Shown: positions 16,467 to 23,163 of the stretch, in pieces
Layout of the letters: each line of letters starts with the position of its first letter
Position numbering within the stretch: the stretch's first letter is position 1
Assembly (NCBI RefSeq): GCF_024756275.1
Contig: NZ_JANUGQ010000001.1
Coordinates: forward strand, 310,001-374,000
Length of the DNA: 64,000 bases
Direction: 5' to 3'
Source: Streptomyces pyxinae
GTDB taxonomy: Bacteria; Actinomycetota; Actinomycetes; Streptomycetales; Streptomycetaceae
Notes under the pieces: generated by a model
Told to the model about the DNA's origin: nothing
What the model saw: only the letters and a program-made list of their open reading frames with translations
Database searches by the model: none
Translations under genes and position numbers: made by a program

Positions 16467-17023
16467 GCGTGGTGCGCCCCAGCCAGCAGATGCGAGACCT
16501 CGGAGTCATCCAGCTCGGCGCCGGCATCCTCACCGAACCGGCCCGTCCCTTCGATCTGCCCGCCGAGCGCGAGGAGGCCGAGCGCATCAGCGACGAGCTG
16601 TTCGCGGCCATGGAACGGATCGCCCAGGTCCACCCCTTCGCCAAGGGCATGGGCATCGCCGCCCCGCAGATCGGCATCAGCCGAGCCGTCGCCGTCGTCC
16701 AGCCGCCGGACGACGCCCCCGCCATCGTCCTACTGAACCCGCGCATTACCGACCACTCCGATGAGACGGACGAGCAGTTCGAAGGCTGCCTCAGCTTCTT
16801 TGACGTCCGCGGCCGCGTCCCCCGTCCCCTGAAGATCAGCGTCGAGACCATGTCACTGACCGGCGAGTCCGCCACTACCGCGTACGACCGGGCCCTCGCC
16901 CGCTTGGTCCACCACGAGATTGACCACCTAGACGGCCTGCTGTACCTCACCCGTATGAGGGAGAGCGTGGGACCAATCCCAGTAGAAGAATACCGGCAGA
17001 CTGGACGTGCATGGACATATTAG
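16463..17023 (+). CDS. Accessory peptide deformylase on the mobile element
   Basis: 186 residues from GTG at 16463, coupled to the HTH gene by a 4-base overlap. All three deformylase motifs are intact: GMGIAAPQ (62-69), EGCLS with metal-binding C109, and HHEIDH with H151, E152 and H155. It differs from the housekeeping enzyme at 52604-53233 in having EGCLSFFD rather than EGCLSVP and a longer N-terminus. It should remove formyl groups from N-terminal Met. A second deformylase could give resistance to deformylase inhibitors such as actinonin, or act on a particular product of this cluster; both are inferences. Confidence 0.9.
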   Translation: MSVVRPSQQMRDLGVIQLGAGILTEPARPFDLPAEREEAERISDELFAAMERIAQVHPFAKGMGIAAPQIGISRAVAVVQPPDDAPAIVLLNPRITDHSDETDEQFEGCLSFFDVRGRVPRPLKISVETMSLTGESATTAYDRALARLVHHEIDHLDGLLYLTRMRESVGPIPVEEYRQTGRAWTY

Positions 17024-17207
17024 GTCGCCTATCGATGGCAAAAGTGTTTGCTTTTACGGAATCCTCGCGCAGCCGAGCTCCGAGTTGGCGGGATGATAAA
17101 CCGCCCGTGATTGTGGCTTGATGTCATTCTTGAATATTCTCGTTCACTAACGGAGCTACCTCATCTCGTCGCCCGTCTTCCTCCTGCATCAAGCTGAGGT
17201 GTGAAGC
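17024..17207. other. AT-rich gap before the DUF4238 gene
   Basis: 184 bases, far below the window's GC level. It probably holds the promoter of the DUF4238 gene, but I cannot assign boxes with confidence. Confidence 0.5.
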
Positions 17208-18302
17208 TTGACTAATCGAATACGACGACAACATACTGTCTCCAGATTCTATTTGAACGGATTTTCGGACGATGCGGGAAGGGTGCGCAGGGTTGCACTT
17301 CCCGGAAGTTCTGGACCCGTTCTCTCGACGGGCGACGCGAGTGTAATTAAGGACTTCTATACGGTAACGCTCCCGGATGGGTCCTTGTCGGATTTCTTCG
17401 AGAGGGCCTTCAGTAAAATTGAGGGTTCGGCCGCCGAAGCGCTGAAGCTAATCCTTTCTGGGGTCTGGCCTATCTATGGCGAGCGCCGGAAGTCTTTCTC
17501 TACCTGGGTTGCGCTGCAGTACTTGAGGGCTGAGCAGGTGCGGCAAAGTCAAACCAATCACAACGCGCAATTCATCCGACTAATTGTTGGAGTCTCTGGG
17601 AAAGAGGCGTTGCGCTCACACATTCAAAAGGCCGAGTGCCGGGACGTTTCCGATGAGGAGCTCGACATCGAGTGGCGTGACCTCACGAAACCAGGTGGTC
17701 CCGACATGGCAGCCGATGCGAACGATCATATTCAGTTGCTGGGGGACCTCCTACCCGGAACTTCTGCCTACATCAATGACTGCCAGTGGACGCTGTTCAA
17801 GTTCATGCGCCGCTCTATAATCACGTCCGACCACCCGGTTTCCCTTGTTGTTGCCCCCGACTATCCAGCGTGGCGGGGGGTGGGTATCTTCACGGCTGAC
17901 CTGTTCTTGGTCCCACTTAATCGTCGTCACGCCCTAATAATCCGACCCAAAAACCTCCGGGAGAACGTGCAGATCCCTGACTTCACTGTCGAGGGGACGA
18001 CTGCGATTGCACGAAGCATCAACCAGGAAACGGCCTTGGGGGCTCGAAAGTGCATCTATCATCATCCTGAAGAATTTCCGCTCGAGGGGATACGTCTGCC
18101 GCATCCTCTAGCGCGCGACCACCCTCCGGTGCCTGGCATCGATGCACTCGTCAGCGAGAGAGGGCTTTTCAGTGGGATTCCGGAAGCAAGCTTGCAGGCC
18201 ATGTCGCAGGCAGGCCCTCCCGGGGATCGAAAGAGTGGCATGACGCTAGACGACCTGGCTTGGCCAATTCCCGGTCGCCGTCGACCCGCTGCTGACAAGT
18301 GA
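17208..18302 (+). CDS. DUF4238 family protein, low-GC cargo gene
   Basis: 364 residues from TTG at 17208 (GAGGTG 7 bases upstream). The N-terminal hallmark IRRQHTVSRFYLNGF and later DFYTV and ITSDHPVSLV blocks are characteristic of DUF4238, a family of unknown biochemical function found scattered in bacteria, often on mobile DNA. No signal peptide or membrane segment. Codon usage differs sharply from neighbours: many A/T third positions (ATA, AAA, TAT, GTA), which indicates recent acquisition from a lower-GC source. It is the last cargo gene, about 170 bases before attR. Confidence 0.82.
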   Translation: MTNRIRRQHTVSRFYLNGFSDDAGRVRRVALPGSSGPVLSTGDASVIKDFYTVTLPDGSLSDFFERAFSKIEGSAAEALKLILSGVWPIYGERRKSFSTWVALQYLRAEQVRQSQTNHNAQFIRLIVGVSGKEALRSHIQKAECRDVSDEELDIEWRDLTKPGGPDMAADANDHIQLLGDLLPGTSAYINDCQWTLFKFMRRSIITSDHPVSLVVAPDYPAWRGVGIFTADLFLVPLNRRHALIIRPKNLRENVQIPDFTVEGTTAIARSINQETALGARKCIYHHPEEFPLEGIRLPHPLARDHPPVPGIDALVSERGLFSGIPEASLQAMSQAGPPGDRKSGMTLDDLAWPIPGRRRPAADK

Positions 18303-18475
18303 GGCCGGCAGTCGTCCGGCGGATGTGACCGACCGTGGTACAGCACCCCAGTCCGCACACAGTCCGCAGGACACCCGATCATGACCGTCGCACCCCATCG
18401 CCAGCCATCAGCAAAAGGCCAGGTCAGCGCCCCGCAGGAGAGATCCCCGCAGGTCACTGACCCGGCCCGTTACTA

Positions 18476-18497
18476 GGAGATCAAGAAGGCCTGACCC
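18476..18497 (+). repeat. attR: right attachment repeat
   Basis: GGAGATCAAGAAGGCCTGA plus three bases, a near copy of the sodN 3' end at 3447-3468 (19 of 22). In frame it encodes E-I-K-K-A-stop. The inverse arm site CCGCAGGTCA lies at 18447-18456. Confidence 0.85.
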
Positions 18498-18518
18498 GGC
18501 CCTCCCCCCTCTCCCCCA

Positions 18519-18555
18519 CCGCACCCGGACCGCCCACCGGCGGCTCCGGGTGCGG
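18519..18555. terminator. Long hairpin, probably the ancestral sodN terminator
   Basis: A 16-base-pair stem (18519-18534 with 18539-18555) with one bulged base and a 4-base CACC loop, 22 bases beyond attR. Without the element it would start about 55 bases after the sodN stop and lie tail-to-tail with the DUF1877 gene, so it fits a bidirectional terminator now separated from sodN by 15 kb. Confidence 0.65.
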
Positions 18556-18573
18556 TCGTGTGCGGGGGTGGTG

Positions 18574-19052
18574 TCAGGCGATCCAGGTGAGGGTCGCCTG
18601 GTGGTGGCGGGCGGTGGTGTGGAAGAAGGTGGCCAGGGACTGGTGGTGGACGGCTGCCCAGTCCAGGGGTTCGCCGCGCTCCCAGGTGCCTGGGGGTATG
18701 TGCGCGCGGCGGCGAGGTCGGAGGGGGTGACCTCCGCGATCAGTGCTTCCGGGGTCGTCGTGGCGAAGGCTTCGGCGGCGGTGCGGACCTGGTCGGGGGT
18801 GAGGACGCCCGGGGGGCCGTGGCCCCAGTCAGGGCTGCCCGGGAGTTCCGCCTCGCGGTGGACGACGTCGACGGGGAAGCCGGCGCGGCGGAGCAGGAGG
18901 GCGAGCGCGTCCCAGGCCCGGTCGGTGGTGTGGCAGCGGGTTCCGGGTGAGCCCTGCCGCCCGGTGGCGAACTCCCGGGCTCAGGCCGGATCCTGCCGGG
19001 CCCGGTTCAGTTCTGCCGCGGTCAGACAGAGGTACTTTCCGGCCATGCTCAT
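18574..19052 (-). pseudogene. Decayed DUF1877 (YfbM-like) gene
   Basis: Reading leftward from ATG 19052, the frame starts MSMAGKYLCLTAAEL, typical of DUF1877, but meets a TGA at 18983-18981. The same frame then continues with family sequence (TDRAWDALALLLRRAGFPVDVVH, LTPDQVRTAAEAF) until about 18685-18697, where a frameshift occurs. The shifted frame carries the expected C-terminus (DWAAVHHQSLATFFH...) to a TGA at 18574-18576. Two lesions, plus apparent loss of residues after the first stop, make it a pseudogene. Function of the intact family is unknown. Confidence 0.8.
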
Positions 19053-19110
19053 GCCCGGAGGGTAGGGGTGGCCTCGGACATCCGCGTTCCGGGCGCCGGT
19101 GCGTCCGGGA

Positions 19111-20058
19111 TCAGGCCGCCTCCAGCAAGGGGCTGTTGTGGTGGAGGAGCCACTGGCGGTAGGTGGTGGTACGGAGGGCCACCTCGCGGTAGGCGGTGGC
19201 GAGTTCCTCGTAGGCCGCGTCGGCGTCGGTGTCGGGGCGGTGGCAGAGGAACAGCCGGACGGCCAGGGGGTCGTCGCGTAACGGGCGGATCGCCATGTCC
19301 TCGCGGGCGGCCGAGGTCGGCTGGCAGGGGGCGACCGCCTCGCCGACGGCTATCAGGGAGGCCGCCGTGTGGTAGTCGCCGTGCAGGATCGGCGGGTCGA
19401 TTCCGGCCGCGCCCAGCACCCGGCGCAGCCCGTCCCACTCGCCGTCCACCGTGGGGTCGACCATCCAGCGGTCGTCCGCCAGGTCGGTGAGCTCGACCAC
19501 GGGCGCGGCGGCGGCGGGGTGGTCCCGGGCCATCGAGACGAACTGCGGCTCCCGCTCCATCAGCACCCGGCGCTCCAGCCCCTCCGGGATGCGCAGCGGG
19601 CAGCCCTCCACCTCGTGCACGAAGGCCACGTCCAGTTGCCCGACGGCGAGCGCCCGGAGCAGGGAGTTGGCCGAGACGTCCATGTGCAGCGAGATGTCCG
19701 TACCCGGCAGCCGGCCGCGCAGCCCCCGGAGCCAGCCGGCCAGCGCGCGGCTCGCGGTGGAGCCGACCCGCAGCCGGGCCCCGTCGGCGCGGGCGACCGC
19801 CGCCCGGGTCTCACTGACCAGCGCGGCCATCTGCGCCACCAGCGGACGGGCCCGGCTCAGCACCTCGTGCCCGACCGGGGTGGGCCGGCAGCCGGTCCGC
19901 TCGCGGGCGAACAGCTCGGCGCCGAGTGCGTGCTCGATCCGGCGCAGCTGGGTCGTCAGGGAGGGTTGGGTCACGCCGAGTTGGCGGGCGGCCTTGTGGA
20001 CACTGCCCGCGTCCGCGATGGCGCACAGCGCCCGCAGATGTCTCACCTCCAGCTCCAT
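19111..20058 (-). CDS. LysR-family regulator divergent from snapalysin (SnpR/MprR type)
   Basis: 315 residues. The N-terminal winged HTH (ELEVRHLRALCAIADAGSVHKAARQLGVTQ, read in parts; about 1-65) is followed by the LysR effector domain (about 90-300). In Streptomyces the small neutral protease gene is activated by a divergent LysR protein of this type. Only 196 bases separate the two starts. The candidate operator GATAG-N7-CTATC is at 20121-20137. Confidence 0.85.
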   Translation of the reverse strand: MELEVRHLRALCAIADAGSVHKAARQLGVTQPSLTTQLRRIEHALGAELFARERTGCRPTPVGHEVLSRARPLVAQMAALVSETRAAVARADGARLRVGSTASRALAGWLRGLRGRLPGTDISLHMDVSANSLLRALAVGQLDVAFVHEVEGCPLRIPEGLERRVLMEREPQFVSMARDHPAAAAPVVELTDLADDRWMVDPTVDGEWDGLRRVLGAAGIDPPILHGDYHTAASLIAVGEAVAPCQPTSAAREDMAIRPLRDDPLAVRLFLCHRPDTDADAAYEELATAYREVALRTTTYRQWLLHHNSPLLEAA

Positions 20059-20120
20059 GTCCCGAGACTAGGACGGCTCCGGGCCTCGCACCAGGGACAA
20101 AAGGGGAGTTGGGGAGGGGG

Positions 20121-20137
20121 ATAGATCCGGCCTATCA
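20121..20137. promoter_or_regulatory. Candidate LysR-type binding site
   Basis: GATAG-N7-CTATC, a T-N11-A type dyad, lies 62 bases upstream of the LysR start and 117 bases upstream of the snapalysin start, where an autoregulatory and activating LysR box is expected. Confidence 0.4.
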
Positions 20138-20186
20138 GCCCTTGGCATCATCCGCACCGGGCCCGGCTCCTCGAAACTCTCCCCAA

Positions 20187-20236
20187 CCGAACGGTCCACC
20201 CAACCGTTCAGAGCCGAACGGCCCACCCAACCGTTC
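20187..20236 (+). repeat. Two 23-base direct repeats in the snapalysin leader
   Basis: CCGAACGGyCCACCCAACCG plus TTC at 20187-20209 and again at 20214-20236, one mismatch apart, 27-base period. Each copy is itself a dyad (GAACGG...CCGTTC). They end 18 bases before the snapalysin ATG, so they are probably in the mRNA leader and could be operator or RNA hairpins. Confidence 0.75.
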
Positions 20237-20254
20237 CGGACGAAGGAGCCCCCC

Positions 20255-20914
20255 ATGAGACACCTGAAGTCTGTCCTGGCCGCTGCCCTGAGCACGGCTG
20301 CCCTCGTGGCCGTCCCCGCCACCACCGCTACCGCGGCCCCCGCCCCGGTCGCCCCGACCTCGGTCGCCGCCGCGCAGGGCTACACCGCGTACGCCGGCTC
20401 GCCGCAGGAGGCCAAGGCCAACAAGGCGTTCTTCGAGGCCGTGGTGAAGTCGGTCGCCGAGAAGCGCGCCGCCAACCCGAGCGCCGCCGCCGTCACCGTC
20501 GTGTACTCCTCCGCCAACGCGCCCACCTTCCGCTCCCAGATAGCCCGTTCGGCGCAGATCTGGAACAGCTCGGTGAGCAATGTGCGGCTCCAGGAGGGCG
20601 GCAACCCGGACTTCACCTACTACGAGGGCAATGACTCGCGCGGCTCGTACGCCAGCACCGACGGCCACGGCCGGGGTTACGTCTTCCTCGACTACCGGCA
20701 GAACCAGCAGTACAACTCCACCCGCGTCACCGCCCACGAGACCGGCCACGTCCTGGGCCTGCCGGACCACTACTCCGGCCCGTGCAGCGAGCTGATGTCG
20801 GGCGGCGGCCCCGGCCCGTCCTGCACCAACTCCCAGCCCAACGCGCAGGAGCGGGCCCGGGTCAACCAGCTCTGGCAGAACGGCTTCGCCGCCGCGCTCG
20901 CCAAGGTCTCCTGA
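20255..20914 (+). CDS. snpA: Snapalysin, small neutral metalloprotease (M7)
   Basis: 219-residue secreted precursor. Signal peptide: basic MRHLK, hydrophobic about 7-25, cleavage near ATA-AP, then a short propeptide. The mature domain has the M7 zinc motif [11 protein letters not shown], with two His and an Asp as ligands, and two C-terminal cysteines. It degrades milk proteins and other extracellular substrates. GAAGGAG is 6 bases before the ATG. Controlled, by analogy, by the divergent LysR protein. Followed by a hairpin at 20948-20974. Confidence 0.93.
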   Translation: MRHLKSVLAAALSTAALVAVPATTATAAPAPVAPTSVAAAQGYTAYAGSPQEAKANKAFFEAVVKSVAEKRAANPSAAAVTVVYSSANAPTFRSQIARSAQIWNSSVSNVRLQEGGNPDFTYYEGNDSRGSYASTDGHGRGYVFLDYRQNQQYNSTRVTAHETGHVLGLPDHYSGPCSELMSGGGPGPSCTNSQPNAQERARVNQLWQNGFAAALAKVS

Positions 20915-20947
20915 CCCACCGCCGCGAGGCTCCCTGAAGCAGGTGTG

Positions 20948-20974
20948 ACGCGCCCGGCCCTGTGCCGGGCGCGT
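20948..20974. terminator. Terminator between snpA and the DUF6304-like gene
   Basis: Perfect 11-base inverted repeat ACGCGCCCGGC / GCCGGGCGCGT with a 5-base loop, 34 bases after the snpA stop and between convergent genes. Confidence 0.65.
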
Positions 20975-21007
20975 TCGCGTACGAGGCGCAGGGGCGGGGA
21001 AGCTGGG

Positions 21008-21481
21008 TCAGGCGGGCGCCGGGAGGGCACGGCCCAGGCGGGAGCCGGCCGGGAGCTGCCGCAGGATGCGGTCGAGGGCCCGGTCGAAGTCACCGCCGGT
21101 CACCCCGGAGCCGTACGCCGCTCCCCCGCAGTGCAGGGTGAGTTGGAGCTCCACCCGCTCGGGCTCCCCGCCCGCCCCGGCCTCACCCAGCGAGAGCAGG
21201 CAGCTGAGTGTGGCGTCGAGCCGGGTGCCGGGAACCTCCCCGGTCTCCACCGGGAGCGGCAGGTCCCACTCCAGCGCGCAACCGGCCAGTGGCAGCGCGC
21301 CGTCCGCCCCGGCAGACCCGCCCGCTCCGTCGGCCCGCAGCGCGGCGAAGGTCTCGCCGCCGTACTCCACGCCCCTGATCCGGACGGCCACCCGCCGTCC
21401 TCCCACCGTGAGCGCGATGGCCTCCGCGCCCCGGCGGTCCCGGTACCAGCCGGTCCATACTTCCGTCGACTCCACTGACAT
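21008..21481 (-). CDS. DUF6304-like hypothetical protein
   Basis: 157 residues from ATG 21481. WTGWYRDRRGAEAIAL and IRGVEYGGETFAALR near the N-terminus resemble the DUF6304 family of streptomycete proteins of unknown function; the rest is predicted beta-rich (ELQLTLHCGG). No signal peptide. A longer in-frame start at 21559 would add 26 basic residues without a better RBS. It lies 85 bases downstream of the polyprenyl transferase gene on the same strand and might be co-transcribed. Confidence 0.6.
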   Translation of the reverse strand: MSVESTEVWTGWYRDRRGAEAIALTVGGRRVAVRIRGVEYGGETFAALRADGAGGSAGADGALPLAGCALEWDLPLPVETGEVPGTRLDATLSCLLSLGEAGAGGEPERVELQLTLHCGGAAYGSGVTGGDFDRALDRILRQLPAGSRLGRALPAPA

Positions 21482-21566
21482 GGCGCGGACTGTAGCGGTA
21501 GCGGGGCCCGGGCGGAATCGCCGCCTCCCGCCTACCGGCCGGCCCTGGCCAACGGGCACCGGAGAC

Positions 21567-22613
21567 CTACCGGGTGCGGCGGGTGACGAACTCGGCGAGG
21601 GCCAGCAGATCGCCGGCGGCCTCCAGGTCCGGGACCGCGACGGAGAGTTGGTGCACCGCGCGGCCCATCCGGTCGGCGGCCTGTTCCTGGGCCCAGGCCC
21701 GGCCGCCGGCCCGCTCCACCAGCCCGGCCGCCCGCCGTACCGCCGGCTCGTCCAGCACCGGGCGGGCGTAGAGCGCGGCCAGTTCGGCGGCGGCAGGCGT
21801 GCCGGAGGTGAGCGCGGCGACCACGGGCAGCGACTTCTTGCGGGCCACCAGATCCGCCCCGGCGGGCTTGCCGGTCCGCTCCGGGTCCCCCCAGATGCCG
21901 ATCAGGTCGTCGATCAGCTGGAACGCGAGGCCCGCCTCCCGGCCGAAGGCGTCCAGCGCCGCGACCTCCGCCGGGTCCGCGCCCGCGCAGAGTGCGCCCA
22001 GCGCGCAGGAACAGCCCAGCAGCGCGCCGGTCTTGGCGGTGGCCATGGTGAGGCACTCGTCCAGGGTGATCGCGTCCGGGGCGCGTTCCTCGAAGGCGCA
22101 GTCGGCCTGCTGGCCCGCGCACAGCTCCATCACACAAGCGGCGAGCCGGGCCGAGGCGGCGGGCGCGGCCGGGTGGTCGTCCTCGGCCAGCAGCCGGGCG
22201 GCGAGCGCCAGCACGGCGTCCCCGGCGATCAGCGCGTCCGCCGTGCCGAAGACGGCCCAGGCGGTGGGACGATTCCGGCGGGTGGCGTCCTGGTCCAGGA
22301 TGTCGTCGTGGAGCAGGGTGAAGTTGTGCACCAGCTCCACGGCGACCGCCGCCCGCACCGCCGGCGCGGGGTCGCCGCCCAGCGCCCGGGCGGCGGCGAG
22401 CACCAGGGCCGGCCGGATCGCCTTGCCGGGCGGCCCCTCGGCCGGGCTGCCGTCCGGGTGCTCCCAGCCGAAGTGATAGGCCGCCACCCGGCCGAGCCGG
22501 CCGGGCAGTGAGTCGACGGCGGCGCGCAGTCCGGGCGTGACGGCCGTCCGGGTATGGGCCAGGAGGGCCGCCGCCCGCCCATCGGTGGCGGCGTCCGCGC
22601 TGGTCATGGTCAC
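21567..22613 (-). CDS. Family 2 encapsulin-associated polyprenyl transferase (cargo enzyme)
   Basis: 348 residues from GTG 22613, which has GAGGAAG 5 bases upstream (an ATG follows two codons later). Isoprenyl diphosphate synthase motifs: GKAIRPA, first Asp-rich LHDDILD, second LIDDLIG (DDxxG instead of DDxxD), and KxxGALLG. It should condense allylic diphosphate with isopentenyl diphosphate. It sits directly downstream of a cNMP-domain encapsulin gene, the known shell/cargo pairing. The frame stays open upstream to a GTG at 23048, which would add a 145-residue Pro/Gly-rich N-terminus like the disordered loading domains of family 2 cargo; third-codon GC there is poor, so I prefer 22613. Confidence 0.82.
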   Translation of the reverse strand: MTMTSADAATDGRAAALLAHTRTAVTPGLRAAVDSLPGRLGRVAAYHFGWEHPDGSPAEGPPGKAIRPALVLAAARALGGDPAPAVRAAVAVELVHNFTLLHDDILDQDATRRNRPTAWAVFGTADALIAGDAVLALAARLLAEDDHPAAPAASARLAACVMELCAGQQADCAFEERAPDAITLDECLTMATAKTGALLGCSCALGALCAGADPAEVAALDAFGREAGLAFQLIDDLIGIWGDPERTGKPAGADLVARKKSLPVVAALTSGTPAAAELAALYARPVLDEPAVRRAAGLVERAGGRAWAQEQAADRMGRAVHQLSVAVPDLEAAGDLLALAEFVTRRTR

Positions 22614-23163
22614 GGGCACTTCCTCGGGGGAGGGGGACGGGAGGGATGGGGGGAGGGATGACGGAGGGTGGGGGGTGAGTGGGGAGGGATGGGCGTCCCC
22701 TGCGTGACGGGGGGCGTCCGGGACGTCGGCGGGCTGGTGGGCCGATGGACGGCACCGGGCCCCGGCTCCGGCAGGCGCGCGCACCGGGCCGTGGAAGCGG
22801 GTGGGGCTTCCGGAGGCACTGCGGCACTGCGGCCCGATGCCCGGCAGGGGTACGGACGGAGTGGACAGCCGAACCGGGCCGGTCCCGCCCCCGCCAGGCC
22901 CACCCGGCCCGAACCCCCCGCCTGCGCCAGGCCGGTCCGTGCCAGACCCAACCGGACCCGGCCCACCCGGGCCCAGTGGTTCACCCGGGCCCGGCCCACC
23001 CGGGCCCAGTGGTTCACCCGGGCCCGGCCCACCCGGAGCCGGCCCCACTGCGGCCCGAGCGCCTCGGCCGTCGGCGCCCCGGCCCCGGCCCCTCCGGATC
23101 CGGCTCCCCAGGGCTGTCGGCCGATTCCGGCCCCGCCCGGCTCCGCCCGTACCGCGTTCCGGC
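22614..23163. other. 550-base spacer between encapsulin and polyprenyl transferase genes
   Basis: Either untranslated or, in part, an N-terminal cargo-loading extension of the transferase (open in its frame from 23048). Contains two exact tandem 33-base repeats at 22960-22992 and 22993-23025 plus an 11-base partial third copy; 33 is a multiple of 3, and in the transferase frame each copy reads a Gly/Pro/Leu-rich 11-residue unit. Confidence 0.6.
22960..23036. repeat. Tandem 33-base repeat, 2.3 copies
   Basis: Exact copies at 22960-22992 and 22993-23025, and a partial copy at 23026-23036. Unit begins GGCCCACCCGGGCCCAGTGG. See the cargo-enzyme start question. Confidence 0.85.

Larger units (their letters stand above)
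3447..18497. mobile_element. Integrative mobilizable element inserted in the 3' end of sodN
   Basis: About 15 kb bounded by imperfect direct repeats, 3447-3468 (sodN 3' end) and 18476-18497, sharing GGAGAyCAAGAAGGCyTGA (19 of 22 bases identical). The right copy reads E-I-K-K-A-stop, i.e. another sodN 3' end. A tyrosine integrase gene lies 7 bases inside the left repeat. Backbone: integrase, repressor, excisionase-like protein, DUF3631 ATPase, MobC, relaxase. There is no TraB/FtsK-type translocase and no T4SS gene, so it looks mobilizable rather than self-transmissible. Cargo: TIR protein, kinase plus glycosyltransferase operon, HTH-deformylase pair, DUF4238 protein. The neighbouring chromosome resumes with a hairpin that would have been the sodN terminator. 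Confidence 0.88.

Noticed and set aside
3473..18497. Classification of the element as a typical actinomycete AICE
   Set aside because: It lacks a TraB/FtsK translocase, Spd proteins and a standard RepSA/RepAM initiator, and carries MobC and relaxase instead.
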